Of a stretch of 64,000 bases of DNA, positions 36,315-45,875 are shown piece after piece. The translations under genes were made by a program, and so were the position numbers. The notes beneath the pieces are model-generated. The model had not been told where the DNA came from and ran no database searches. It saw only the letters and a program-made list of their open reading frames with translations. Every line of letters begins with the position of its first letter. The stretch's first letter is position 1. The stretch comes from JBFWWP01 sp050246115 (GTDB taxonomy: Bacteria; Planctomycetota; UBA8108; UBA1146; JAJFFE01), in assembly GCA_050246115.1 (NCBI GenBank), contig JBFWWP010000014.1:77374-141373 (forward strand). The letters are read 5' to 3'.

Positions 36315-37142
36315 ATGTCCGATGCGCCACTCCGTGAACCGCCGCTGCTCGAGGTCGACGACGTCCACGTCTCCTTCCAGGGGCGGCACATCCTCCGCGG
36401 CGTGAACTTCACTCTCGATCGCGGGCAGACTCTGGTCGTCCTCGGGGGCTCCGGCTGCGGCAAGTCGACCCTACTCAAGGTGATCGTCGGCGCAGTCGAG
36501 CCCGATCGTGGTTGCGTGAGGATCCAGGGACGGACCTTCGCGTCACTGTCGGCCGGAGAACTCGACCAGCAACGGCTCAAGGTCGGCATCATGTTCCAGT
36601 CGGGAGCGCTATTCGAGTCCATGACGGTTGGCGAGAACATCGCATGTGTCCTGCGCGAGCACTTCCCTCTCACCGAGGAGGAAGTCCAGATCCTCGTCAC
36701 CATGAAACTCGAGATGGTCGGTCTGCGTCACGCCGAGCACCTCTTCCCGTCCCAGATCAGCGGCGGCATGCGCAAGCGAGTCGCGATGGCTCGGGCGCTG
36801 GCGCTCAATCCGAAGATCATGATGTACGACGAGCCCGGCGCTGGCTTGGATCCCATAACCCTTGCCGGAGTCGATCGCCTGATCGACGGACTGGGCCGTG
36901 CGCTCCAGATGGCTTCGGTCGTGGTCACGCACGAGATTGCGAGCGCCATGCGCATTGCCCATCAAATGATCTTTCTCCACGAAGGATCCGTCCGCGCGAA
37001 AGGGGGGCCTGCGGAGATGCGCGCCAGCGGCGACCCTTACCTGCGCCAGTTCTTGGACGGAAGCGTCACCGGCCCGTATCAGCCGGAGGGTGTCGATCAG
37101 GACTACGCCGAAGCGCTGCTGGGAAGTGAGGCTCGCCGTTGA
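36315..37142 (+). CDS. mlaF: Lipid-transport ABC ATPase MlaF
   Basis: The 275-residue ATPase has Walker A GGSGCGKSTL (about residue 44), Q-loop VGIMFQSGALFESMTVGENI, signature QISGGMRKRVAMARALALNP, Walker B IMMYDEPGAGLDP and H-loop VVVTHE. SGGMRKR and DEPGAGLDP are typical of MlaF/Ttg2A. It powers MlaE in the inner membrane. ATG 36315 has AAGG upstream. The stop overlaps the TTG of mlaD (TTGA). Confidence 0.95.
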   Translation: MSDAPLREPPLLEVDDVHVSFQGRHILRGVNFTLDRGQTLVVLGGSGCGKSTLLKVIVGAVEPDRGCVRIQGRTFASLSAGELDQQRLKVGIMFQSGALFESMTVGENIACVLREHFPLTEEEVQILVTMKLEMVGLRHAEHLFPSQISGGMRKRVAMARALALNPKIMMYDEPGAGLDPITLAGVDRLIDGLGRALQMASVVVTHEIASAMRIAHQMIFLHEGSVRAKGGPAEMRASGDPYLRQFLDGSVTGPYQPEGVDQDYAEALLGSEARR

Positions 37143-38311
37143 AAGGCGATCGACGCATACTCATTGGGATGGCACTGTGCCTATTCACCGGCCTGTTGTT
37201 CGCGATGGTCTTCTCGCTCGATGCCACGGTGTCTTGGTTCCGTGGCGCGGCCGAACTCCACGTGATCTTCGAGGACGTGCAAGGCGCGCGCGTTGCAGAC
37301 CCGGTCTACTTTCACGGCGTTCCGTGCGGGCGCGTCTCCCGAGTCGAGTTCTGGCCCAACCCGGATCCCCCGCGGGTAGCGGTCGCCGCGGCACCGCGTG
37401 CGGCGAGCGACAACGAACACACAGCAAGCGCCGCGCAGTCGTCAATGGCGGTCAGACTCACTCTGAGCCTCCCTCAGCAAGTCCGCGACGCAGTGCGCGT
37501 GGGCTCCGTGGCGAAGATCGACAAGACCCTGACTGGAATCACCGTGGTGAGCGTCCACCAAGGTGACGGCGCACCGTTGCCGTTGGGTAGCATGCTCACG
37601 GGGCGAGAGTCCGTGGCCCTTTCCGCCGTTACGGAGAAGCTCAGTTTGTCTGCCGAACTCATGGCTCGCACACTCGAGGACGTGCAGGCCGTGGTCGGCG
37701 ATTGTCGCGCTCGCGGTCTCATTCCTGGGGCGTTCGCGGCCGTTGAGGAAGTTTCTTCGCGCAGCGAAGCCCTACTCGAGACCTTGCACGAGATCGTGCT
37801 CGACCAGCGCGACGTCATTCCGCAGCTCACGGAGCGGGCCAGTGGCGCGCTCGATCGCGTCAATGCGCTGCTCGAAGCCGGACCGGATGTCGTAGCCGAT
37901 CTGGAACTCGCAGTCCGGGAGTATCAACGAGTAGCGTACGACGCTCGCTCCTGGCTGCGGGACCTCAGACCGCACGTCGACGCAACCGGTGAAGACCTCG
38001 CTCGTGCCGCAGACAACGTGGCATGGCTCTCCACCGACCTTCGGCACCGTCCTTGGCGGCTGCTGCACGCGCCGGATGAGGAAGAGGTCAAGCAACTCGA
38101 GCTGTTCCAAACGGCCGCCGAGTACGGACGCGGCGCCAGCGAGCTGCGACGTGCGGTGGATCGACTCGCTCTGCTGCTCGATCAAAACGGCGCCGGCGGT
38201 ACGGAGGGACCGGCGCTCACTGAACTGCTCGACTCGTTCGACACGCGCCTGTCGCGCCAGGGAGCCTTCGAAGAGGCACTCTGGCAACGTATGCTTCGCT
38301 GGGGGCGGTGA
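37139..38311 (+). CDS. mlaD: MCE-domain lipid-binding protein MlaD
   Basis: The 390-residue protein has an N-terminal anchor (LIGMALCLFTGLLFAMVFS) and one MCE domain (about 38-150: AELHVIFEDVQGARVADPVYFHGVPCGRVSRVEF ... SVAKIDKTLTGITVVSVHQ). A long helical C-terminus (about 165-390) follows. It is longer than E. coli MlaD (183). It is expected to form a periplasmic ring on MlaE carrying lipids. TTG 37139 overlaps the mlaF stop by 4 bp. mlaB and mlaC are not adjacent. Confidence 0.88.
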   Translation: MKGDRRILIGMALCLFTGLLFAMVFSLDATVSWFRGAAELHVIFEDVQGARVADPVYFHGVPCGRVSRVEFWPNPDPPRVAVAAAPRAASDNEHTASAAQSSMAVRLTLSLPQQVRDAVRVGSVAKIDKTLTGITVVSVHQGDGAPLPLGSMLTGRESVALSAVTEKLSLSAELMARTLEDVQAVVGDCRARGLIPGAFAAVEEVSSRSEALLETLHEIVLDQRDVIPQLTERASGALDRVNALLEAGPDVVADLELAVREYQRVAYDARSWLRDLRPHVDATGEDLARAADNVAWLSTDLRHRPWRLLHAPDEEEVKQLELFQTAAEYGRGASELRRAVDRLALLLDQNGAGGTEGPALTELLDSFDTRLSRQGAFEEALWQRMLRWGR

Positions 38312-38320
38312 CCACCCGCA

Positions 38321-39256
38321 TCAGCCCTTGGGCCGAGTCCCGGCGCCGGGCGACGGTGCAGAGGTCGGCCGATCGGGCTTCGGTACCGCATCGCGCGGGG
38401 TCGCGTCCGTCGTGAGCGCCCGGAGCGCGCTCTGGTAGCGAGTCTCCAAGTCGGCACCATGCCCCTCGACGATACGCCGGGGGCGCCCAAGCGCGTCCAG
38501 GAACAGGGCCGTTGGATGGCGCCGAAATGGCCGCAGCTGCTGCTCGACTTTTCGGTTGGAGAGCAGGAGCGGGAAGGTCAGTCGGCTCGTCGATACGTAG
38601 CGCTCGAGGGCGTTCACCTGGTTCTCCACGGTCTTGCCGCGGACCTGCACGATCCCCACGGCCTGGAACCCCTGGTCTTGGCCGCGGAGCCGATCGAGCA
38701 AGAGCGCGGCATCCAGGCTGTTGCCCGAGGAGTCGTCGAGGAACAACACGACCAGCGGGGCACCTACGAAATCCGCCGAGACGTGCTCCTTGCCGGCAGC
38801 ATCCTGCAGGACGAACTCGAACACCGAGCCCGTGACGTCACCCTGCTCCCGTCGTTCGAGTCGTTCGAGGATTCCACGAACTCCCTGCGCGAGCAGCCGG
38901 TCCGCCTCCGCTCCTACCAAGGACTCATCAGCGCCCAATCGCGGTGCAAGTGTGGCGTCACAGGCGACGGCCTCCTCGAATTGCAGGAGCGCCGCCGCGT
39001 AGTTGCGTAGCTTCGCTTCACACACACCCAGATAGTAGCGTCCCTCGGCATGTCGGGCGTCGTTCGCGACGACGCTCGCGAAGAGCGATCGCGCCTTTTC
39101 GAACTGCGCATCATTGAAGGCGGCTACGCCCTGCGCGAAGAGCAAGATCGGGGGCACAGGGGGATCCTGACCGTCGAGGTGACCGGAGCGGGTCCAACTC
39201 AGGGCGAGCACGATCAACAACACACCACCGGACGCAGCTCTGGATTGACGGCTCAT
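38321..39256 (-). CDS. Exported TPR / thioredoxin-fold protein without CXXC
   Basis: The 311-residue protein has a signal peptide (SGGVLLIVLALSW), TPR-like helices (about 40-110: ILLFAQGVAAFNDAQFEKARSLF, EGRYYLGVCEAKLRNYAAALLQFEEAV), then a thioredoxin-like region (about 150-275: APLVVLFLDDSSGNSLDAALL, RHPTALFLDALGRP). The usual CXXC after the first strand is replaced by DSSG, so it should not be a disulfide reductase. It has a Pro-rich tail. Start ATG 39256 has AAGGAAGG upstream. It lies just downstream of uvrA and ends 9 nt from convergent mlaD. Confidence 0.75.
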   Translation of the reverse strand: MSRQSRAASGGVLLIVLALSWTRSGHLDGQDPPVPPILLFAQGVAAFNDAQFEKARSLFASVVANDARHAEGRYYLGVCEAKLRNYAAALLQFEEAVACDATLAPRLGADESLVGAEADRLLAQGVRGILERLERREQGDVTGSVFEFVLQDAAGKEHVSADFVGAPLVVLFLDDSSGNSLDAALLLDRLRGQDQGFQAVGIVQVRGKTVENQVNALERYVSTSRLTFPLLLSNRKVEQQLRPFRRHPTALFLDALGRPRRIVEGHGADLETRYQSALRALTTDATPRDAVPKPDRPTSAPSPGAGTRPKG

Positions 39257-42200
39257 GGGGACCTTCCTTCGATCGGTTGGGCTCGCTTGCGCTGGCTCCG
39301 TGGCTTGCTGGACAACAGCGGACTCAAGAACCTGCCGGTGTGGCTGGTTGGATGCAGCGCGATCTCCTCGGGCGTTCCGTAAGCCACGACTTCACCGCCC
39401 CGTGCTCCCCCCTCCGGGCCGAGGTCCACGACGAAGTCCGCGCACTTGACGACGTCGAGATTGTGCTCGATGACGACTACGGTGTCGCCTCGATCCACGA
39501 AGCGGTGCAGGACCTGCACCAGTTTCTCGACATCCGAGAAATGCAGTCCGGTCGTGGGTTCGTCGAGCACGTACAGCGTGCGCCCATGTCCTTCCCGGGC
39601 GAGTTCGGTGGCCAACTTGATGCGCTGCGCCTCGCCGCCCGAAAGCGTCGTGGCCGATTGGCCCAAGGGCAAGTAGCCGAGGCCGACGTCGTCGAGCACG
39701 CCGAGGATTCGCGACATCCGCGGGTGGTTGTTTAGTAGCTCGAGAGCGGCTTTCACTTCGAGGTCGAGAATGTCGGCGATGGTGTGACCTTTGAAGCGGA
39801 TGGCCAGCGTTTCGCGGTCGTAGCGACGTCCCGCGCAAACCTCGCACTGCACCCACACGTCGGAGAGGAAGTGCATCTCGACCAGGGTCGCTCCCTTGCC
39901 CTCGCACGCCTCACAGCGCCCGCCCGGAGTGTTGAACGAGAAACGCCCCTTGTCGTACCCCCGCGCCTTCGCCTGCGGCATCCCTGCGAACAGCGAACGG
40001 AGATGGCCGAACAGGCCGGTGTAGGTGGCAGCATTCGACGCCGGATTGCGGCCGATCGGGGCTTGGTCGATCAGCGCGGCGCCGTCGATCCGATCGAGTC
40101 CGACGAATCGCCGACAAGTTCCTGGCACGACCCGTTTGCCGAGGAAACGTCGGGCGATCTCTGCCCCCAGGGTATCCATGATCAACGACGATTTGCCGGA
40201 TCCGGAGACACCGGTGACGGCGATGAACGTCCCGGTCGGCAAACGTACGTCGATGTCCTTCAGGTTGTTCTGGCGAGCGCCCAGAATCGAGATCGCCCCG
40301 CCATCGCCGGAGCGACGCGAAGCCGGCACCGCCAGCCCTCGCGCCCCGGTGAGGTAAGGGCCCGTGATCGACCGGGGATGCTCGCGAATCACCGCCGGGG
40401 TCCCTTGGGCGAGGATCTCGCCCCCGCCGATTCCGGCGCCCGGCCCGAGATCGATGACGTGGTCAGCACAATCGATAGTCTGTGGATCGTGTTCGACGAT
40501 GACCACAGAGTTGCCATGATCTCGCAGGCGCAACAAGGACTGCAACAAGCGCTCGTTGTCGCGCTGGTGCAAGCCGATCGTCGGTTCGTCCAAGACGTAC
40601 AGCATCCCGACCAAGCGGTTGCCGATCTGAGTTGCCAGCCGGATCCGCTGGGCCTCGCCCCCGGAGAGCGACTCGGTGGTTCGGTCGAGGTGCAGGTAAT
40701 CGAGCCCGACTTCCAGCAGGAACTGCAGTCGATTGCCGATCTCGTCGAGAGTCTCTTTGGCGATTTGCTGGTCTCGCGCCGGCAACTGAAGGCGCTGGAA
40801 GTACGCCGCGGCCGCCTCGATCGACAGCCGGCAGACTTCGTGGATGGCCTTGCCGCCGACGCGCACCGCGAGCAGTTCGCGCCGTAGTCGCCCGCCTCCG
40901 CACTCCGAGCACGCGGGCATCGACATGAATTGCTCCAGGATCTGCCGCCAACGGGGCGAGTCGGCCTTCTGGTACCAGCGCCCTACCAGGGCGCGCAGCC
41001 CTTCCCAGGTGCTCTCGCGGCTCCATCCTGCTTTGCGCCCCCCGAGAAAGCGCCGGAACCGCACCGCGTATGCGCGGTCTCCGGTCCCCTCCAGGATCTT
41101 GGCGATGGCCTTCTTCCCGAGCTTGGCCACCGGTTGCGACAGGTCGATTCCGTCTTCGGCGCAGAGCGCGTCGAGCACCTTGCGCGGACGCCCCTTCTCG
41201 CGCGCGATCCAGTTTCCCAGCCGATGATCCATGGCCCCTTCGAAGAGCGGTCGGCTGGGGTCGACGACGAGCAAGTCGAAGTCGAGTTCTCGATGATGCC
41301 CCATCCCATGACAGGTCGGGCAGGCGCCGGAGTGGTGATTGAACGAGAACAGTCGCGGACTCAACTCCTCCTCGAGTCCGCGGTGGCCCGCCGGACACGT
41401 CGGTAGCCGGTAGAAGTTGCGACGCTCTCCGGTCTCACGCACGAACACCGCAGCGCGCCCGTGCCCACGCTCATACGCCGTTTCGACACTCTCGGCCAGT
41501 CGACCTCGTGCCACCTGGCCAGGGATCAGACGATCGATCACGAGGTCGACCTCCGTAAGCGGAGACCGGCCGACCATCGCCCCCTGGACCTCCTCGAGCC
41601 GCACTTCGTCGCTCGCGATGAGCACGCGAGCGTAGCCTTCCTCGAGTAGGCTCGACGCGACGTCCGCCAGGGTCTTCGCGCTCGGATAGGCATCGGCGTG
41701 ACGTGCGGCGAGAGGTGCGAGGAGATACACTCGCTGCCCGGCAAAGTCGCTCTCGAGCGCGCGCGCCGCGGCCGACGGCGTGGTCGAGGACAACTTCGCT
41801 CCACAGGTTGCGCACGAGGCCTCGCCCACCCGCGCGAACAGCAAGCGCAGGTAGTCATAGATCTCCGTCGTGGTCGCCACGGTCGAGCGCGGACTGGCCA
41901 CGCCAGTCTTCTGGTCAATGGCAACGGCCGGTGCGATGCCCTCGACGCGATCTACGGCGGCGCGCTGCATCCGACCGAGGAAGCGCCGTGCATAGGTCGA
42001 GAGACTCTCCACGTAGCGCCGCTGGCCCTCGGCGAACAGAATGTCGAAGGCGAGCGTCGTCTTGCCCGAGCCGGAAGGGCCGGTGATCACCGTCAGTTTG
42101 TTACGCGGGATCTCGACCCGCAGGTTCTTCAGGTTGTGCTCCCGCGCCCCGGTGATGACGAAGCGATCATCGGGCTCGCGTGGGCTCACCCTCGGGGTCG

Positions 42201-45015
42201 CTGCGCGAGGCTTCACCGCCTTACGTCGCGGACGCAGGACCCCGGCCAGAGCAACGCCGGTCGGGGTCTTCAGTGCAGCCACTCGCTCTGGGGTCGCCGC
42301 GGCGATGAGATGCCCCCCGCCCTCGCCGCCGTCGGGACCGAGTTCGATCACGTGGTCAGCGACCTTGAGCACGTCTAGGTTGTGCTCGATGACGACCACC
42401 GTGTTCCCACGTTCCACCAACTCGTTCAAGCATCCCAACAAGCGTCGAACATCGTCGAAGTGCAAGCCCGTCGTGGGCTCGTCGAGCAGGTACAGGGTAC
42501 GTCCGGTGGCCTGCTTCCGGAGCTCGAACGCGAGCTTTACGCGTTGCGCCTCGCCGCCCGACAGCGTCGTGCTGGGCTGGCCGACTCGCACATATCCCAA
42601 GCCGACGTCGACCAGCGTGCGCAGAGTGTGGTAGATCTTCGGCACGTCGACGAAGAACTCGGTCGCGTCGGCGATCGACAGGTCGAGCACCTCGAAGATG
42701 CTCTTCCCGCGATAGGTGACCTCCAGCGTCTCGGCATTGTAGCGCTGTCCATGGCACTCTTCGCAGACCACCTCGACGTCCGACAGGAACTGCATGTGGA
42801 TCGTGTCGACGCCGGCTCCGCCGCACGCTTCGCAACGGCCGCCCTTGACGTTGAACGAGAATCTCCCCTTGTGATAGCCGCGGACGCGGGCGGTCGCAGT
42901 GCGGGTGAAGAGGTCCCGGATCTCGTCGAAGACCTTGGTGTAGGTGCCAGGGTTCGACCGCGGAGTGCGACCGATGGGCTTCTGGTCGATGCGGATCACC
43001 TTGTCGACGGCGGCGAGGCCATCGATGCCATCGTGACGGCCCGGTGGTGGCGACTCGAGTCCGAGCGCGCGGGCGACCCCGCGGTGGAGGATCCCATCGA
43101 TGAGCGTCGACTTCCCCGAGCCCGATACCCCCGCCACCGCAACGAACAGACCGAGCGGGATCTCGACATCGATGTTCTTGAGATTGTGATGCTGTGCGCC
43201 GCGCACGACCAAGCGCGCACTTCCCACCGGGCGCCGAGCGGCGGGGATCTCGATGCGCTCGATCCCCGCCAGATAGCGCCCGGTGAGCGAAAGTGCGTTG
43301 CTCCGCAAGTTCGCCACGGTGCCGGCGGCCACCAGCTCTCCCCCTTCGCTCCCAGCGCGCGGCCCGATCTCGAGTACGTGATCCGCCGCCTCGATGGTCT
43401 CTTGATCGTGCTCGACGACCAGGACGGTGTTGCCGAGATCGCGCAACGAGCGCAAGGTGCCGAGCAGGGCTTGGTTGTCACGCGGATGCAAGCCGATCGA
43501 CGGCTCGTCGAGAACGTACAGTACTCCGCGCAGACCCGAGCCAAGCTGTGACGCCAGCCGAATGCGTTGCGCCTCGCCGCCACTCAGCGTGTCCGCGGAA
43601 CGATCGAGATCGAGGTACGAAAGGCCGACCCGCTCGAGGAACCGCAGGCGATGCAGTACTTCTTGGATGATGGGCTGCCCGATCACGGACTCCCGGCCGC
43701 GAAGGTCGAGGCCCTCCAACTGACGGAGGGCCTCGGCGACCGTCAACGCCGCGAGCTTCGGCAACGTCCACTCGCGGAAGCGAACGGCGCGCGCCTCGGG
43801 CCGCAACCGAGTGCCCTCGCACTGGGCGCACTCCGCCGTGCCCCAAAGCGGTGCGACGGGGCCATCCGGCGCAGCGCCATGCGCAGCTTCGAGCCGGGGC
43901 ACGATACCGACGAACCCGCGGGCTTGGTCGGTGGCCTCGATTCCATGGAGCAGTTCACGCCGCGCAACGAGCGGCAACTCGTCCCACGGGGTGTCGAGGT
44001 CGGCCTCGTGCCGACGCAACAGGGGCGCGAGCTCCGTCAGCTTCAGATTGGCCAGCTCGATCTTGCCCCGTTTGGTGGACGCGAACGCTCCCTGCCGCAG
44101 GCTCAAACCACCGTTCGGAACCAACGCGGCCAGATCGACCGACTCGACCTTGCCCAGACCGAGGCAGCCGGGGCACGAGCCTTGCGGGGAATTGAACGAA
44201 AACAGACGCGGTTCGAGCTCGGGCACGCTGATTCCGCAGTGCACACAAGCGAACCGCGAGGAGATCACGTGCTCGTTGTCGTCGACCACGAGGTCGACCA
44301 CGCCGTCGCCAAGTGCGAGCGCCTTCTCGACGGACTCGCTGAAGCGCGAGCGGCGGTCGGCCGTGCAACGAATCCGGTCGTAGACGACCTCGATGGTGTG
44401 ACGCTCGTAGCGAGCGAGGCGAATGTCCTCGTCCAAGCGGCGGACGACACCGTCGACGCGAACGCGGACGAACCCTTGGGTCCTCAGATCCTCCAGCTCT
44501 TTGCGGTACTCGCCCTTGCGCGCGCGGACGATGGGAGCGCACACCAGCACTTCTTGATCGGGCCAGTCGAGGAACGCGCTGTCGACGATCTGGTCGACCG
44601 TACGGCTCGCGATGGGACGATCACAAGTCGGGCAGTGCGGTACGCCGAGTCGAGCGAACAAGAGGCGCAGGTGATCGAGGATCTCCGTGATGGTTCCAAC
44701 GGTCGATCTCGGGTTCCGCGAGATCGTCTTCTGGTCGATCGAGATCGTAGGGCTGAGTCCCTCGATATGCTCGACGCGGGGACGATCGAGCTTGCCCATG
44801 TACTGGCGCGCGTACGAAGAAAGCGTCTCGACGAAGCGCCTTTGGCCTTCACGGTAAACGATGTCGTACGCAAACGAGGATTTGCCGGAGCCCGAGAGGC
44901 CGGTGACCACGGTCAGACTGTTGCGTGGAAACTCGACGTCGATGGTCTTCAGGTTGTGCTCCGCCGCGCCGCGCACCACCACGTGAGTCATTGGGTGAAC
45001 GCTGCGCTCGATCAT
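39253..45015 (-). CDS. uvrA: Tandem double-length UvrA (excinuclease ABC subunit A, four ABC ATPase modules)
   Basis: The 1920-residue chain is two UvrA units joined head to tail, roughly 1-930 and 950-1900, without frameshift. Four Walker A motifs are visible: GLSGSGKSS (39), GVSGSGKSTL (about 633), GPSGSGKTTL (about 982), GVSGSGKSSL (about 1607). ABC signatures include LSGGEAQRIRLA and LSGGEAQRVKLA. C-terminal zinc modules CEACGGAGVDTIHMQF...CEEC and CEACEGKGATLVEMHF...CEVC are intact in both copies. The N-terminal zinc module is intact in copy 1 (CVHC...CPGC) but in copy 2 its first pair reads CPAGH. UvrA scans DNA damage as a dimer. ATG 45015 overlaps the preceding gene (ATGA). Chlamydial UvrA is similarly double-length. 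Confidence 0.95.
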   Translation of the reverse strand: MIERSVHPMTHVVVRGAAEHNLKTIDVEFPRNSLTVVTGLSGSGKSSFAYDIVYREGQRRFVETLSSYARQYMGKLDRPRVEHIEGLSPTISIDQKTISRNPRSTVGTITEILDHLRLLFARLGVPHCPTCDRPIASRTVDQIVDSAFLDWPDQEVLVCAPIVRARKGEYRKELEDLRTQGFVRVRVDGVVRRLDEDIRLARYERHTIEVVYDRIRCTADRRSRFSESVEKALALGDGVVDLVVDDNEHVISSRFACVHCGISVPELEPRLFSFNSPQGSCPGCLGLGKVESVDLAALVPNGGLSLRQGAFASTKRGKIELANLKLTELAPLLRRHEADLDTPWDELPLVARRELLHGIEATDQARGFVGIVPRLEAAHGAAPDGPVAPLWGTAECAQCEGTRLRPEARAVRFREWTLPKLAALTVAEALRQLEGLDLRGRESVIGQPIIQEVLHRLRFLERVGLSYLDLDRSADTLSGGEAQRIRLASQLGSGLRGVLYVLDEPSIGLHPRDNQALLGTLRSLRDLGNTVLVVEHDQETIEAADHVLEIGPRAGSEGGELVAAGTVANLRSNALSLTGRYLAGIERIEIPAARRPVGSARLVVRGAQHHNLKNIDVEIPLGLFVAVAGVSGSGKSTLIDGILHRGVARALGLESPPPGRHDGIDGLAAVDKVIRIDQKPIGRTPRSNPGTYTKVFDEIRDLFTRTATARVRGYHKGRFSFNVKGGRCEACGGAGVDTIHMQFLSDVEVVCEECHGQRYNAETLEVTYRGKSIFEVLDLSIADATEFFVDVPKIYHTLRTLVDVGLGYVRVGQPSTTLSGGEAQRVKLAFELRKQATGRTLYLLDEPTTGLHFDDVRRLLGCLNELVERGNTVVVIEHNLDVLKVADHVIELGPDGGEGGGHLIAAATPERVAALKTPTGVALAGVLRPRRKAVKPRAATPRVSPREPDDRFVITGAREHNLKNLRVEIPRNKLTVITGPSGSGKTTLAFDILFAEGQRRYVESLSTYARRFLGRMQRAAVDRVEGIAPAVAIDQKTGVASPRSTVATTTEIYDYLRLLFARVGEASCATCGAKLSSTTPSAAARALESDFAGQRVYLLAPLAARHADAYPSAKTLADVASSLLEEGYARVLIASDEVRLEEVQGAMVGRSPLTEVDLVIDRLIPGQVARGRLAESVETAYERGHGRAAVFVRETGERRNFYRLPTCPAGHRGLEEELSPRLFSFNHHSGACPTCHGMGHHRELDFDLLVVDPSRPLFEGAMDHRLGNWIAREKGRPRKVLDALCAEDGIDLSQPVAKLGKKAIAKILEGTGDRAYAVRFRRFLGGRKAGWSRESTWEGLRALVGRWYQKADSPRWRQILEQFMSMPACSECGGGRLRRELLAVRVGGKAIHEVCRLSIEAAAAYFQRLQLPARDQQIAKETLDEIGNRLQFLLEVGLDYLHLDRTTESLSGGEAQRIRLATQIGNRLVGMLYVLDEPTIGLHQRDNERLLQSLLRLRDHGNSVVIVEHDPQTIDCADHVIDLGPGAGIGGGEILAQGTPAVIREHPRSITGPYLTGARGLAVPASRRSGDGGAISILGARQNNLKDIDVRLPTGTFIAVTGVSGSGKSSLIMDTLGAEIARRFLGKRVVPGTCRRFVGLDRIDGAALIDQAPIGRNPASNAATYTGLFGHLRSLFAGMPQAKARGYDKGRFSFNTPGGRCEACEGKGATLVEMHFLSDVWVQCEVCAGRRYDRETLAIRFKGHTIADILDLEVKAALELLNNHPRMSRILGVLDDVGLGYLPLGQSATTLSGGEAQRIKLATELAREGHGRTLYVLDEPTTGLHFSDVEKLVQVLHRFVDRGDTVVVIEHNLDVVKCADFVVDLGPEGGARGGEVVAYGTPEEIALHPTSHTGRFLSPLLSSKPRSQRKRAQPIEGRSP

Positions 45016-45866
45016 GGACGCGACCGACCCGGGTGCCGCGGCCCAGTGCGCAATCGCCCCAAGATCTGAGGATGGAGCGACGGACCCGCGGCAACGATGC
45101 TCCCGCCGAAGACGTAGTCAGCTCCGCCGGCGACATCCGTGACCCTGCCGCCGGCTTCGGTGACGAGCAAGGCTCCAGCCGCGGTATCGTGGGGCTGCAA
45201 GTGATACTCCCAGAAACCACCGAAGATCCCCGCTGCGGTGTAGGCAAGGTCTAGGCAAGCGCTGCCGCCCCGCCGAATCTCGCGTGCGTTGGCCAAAAGG
45301 TCCGCGAACGAGGCCAGCGCGCCCTCTTCAACTTCGCGGCGTCGGTAGGAGAACCCGGTGGCGAGCAGCGCGTGGTCGAGCCGATTCTCGGTGGTGGCAA
45401 CCAGCCGCTCGGGGTGTTCACAGCCGCGCCACCGCGCATGGCTTCCCTGCCCCTCGATGGCCCAGAAGGTCTCGTGCTGCATGGGCGCGTGGATCACTCC
45501 CGCGCGCACCCGTCCGGCGTGCCACCAAGCAATGGACACCGAGAAGAACGGAAATCCATGCGCGAAGTTGGTGGTCCCGTCGAGCGGGTCGACGATCCAG
45601 AAGCTCTCGTTCCCATCCCATTCGATCGCGAGTTGGGGTGAGGCCTCTTCCGAGAGAATGGCGCAGTCCGGGAAGCCGCGCCGGAGTCCCGCGACGATGA
45701 TCGCTTCGGACTCGCGATCCGCGACGGTCACCAGATCGCGCGGTCCCTTGTAGTCGAGTTCCAGGGTCTCGCGCGGGGTGCGGAATCGGCGGCGCAGACC
45801 CGCACCTGCGGACTCCGCGAGATCCGCGACGAACGCAATCTGGCCGGCGGTGATGGCCTCGCTCAA
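45012..45866 (-). CDS. Inositol-monophosphatase-family phosphatase
   Basis: The 284-residue enzyme has the Mg-dependent IMPase motifs: ILSEEAS (Glu), WIVDPLDGTTNFAHGFPFFSVSIAW, and WEYHLQPHDTAAGALLVTEAGGRVTD. Members dephosphorylate inositol phosphate, histidinol phosphate or similar sugar phosphates; the exact substrate is not readable. Start is TTG 45866, with a GAGGGGG Shine-Dalgarno upstream. The stop overlaps uvrA (ATGA), and ddl ends 9 nt before the start: a compact operon. Confidence 0.9.
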   Translation of the reverse strand: MSEAITAGQIAFVADLAESAGAGLRRRFRTPRETLELDYKGPRDLVTVADRESEAIIVAGLRRGFPDCAILSEEASPQLAIEWDGNESFWIVDPLDGTTNFAHGFPFFSVSIAWWHAGRVRAGVIHAPMQHETFWAIEGQGSHARWRGCEHPERLVATTENRLDHALLATGFSYRRREVEEGALASFADLLANAREIRRGGSACLDLAYTAAGIFGGFWEYHLQPHDTAAGALLVTEAGGRVTDVAGGADYVFGGSIVAAGPSLHPQILGRLRTGPRHPGRSRP

Positions 45867-45875
45867 GCAACCCCC

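Noticed and set aside
45418..45870. Alternative frame starting TTG 45870 overlapping the IMPase gene
   Set aside because: Product is Arg-rich; the frame from TTG 45866 has the IMPase motifs.
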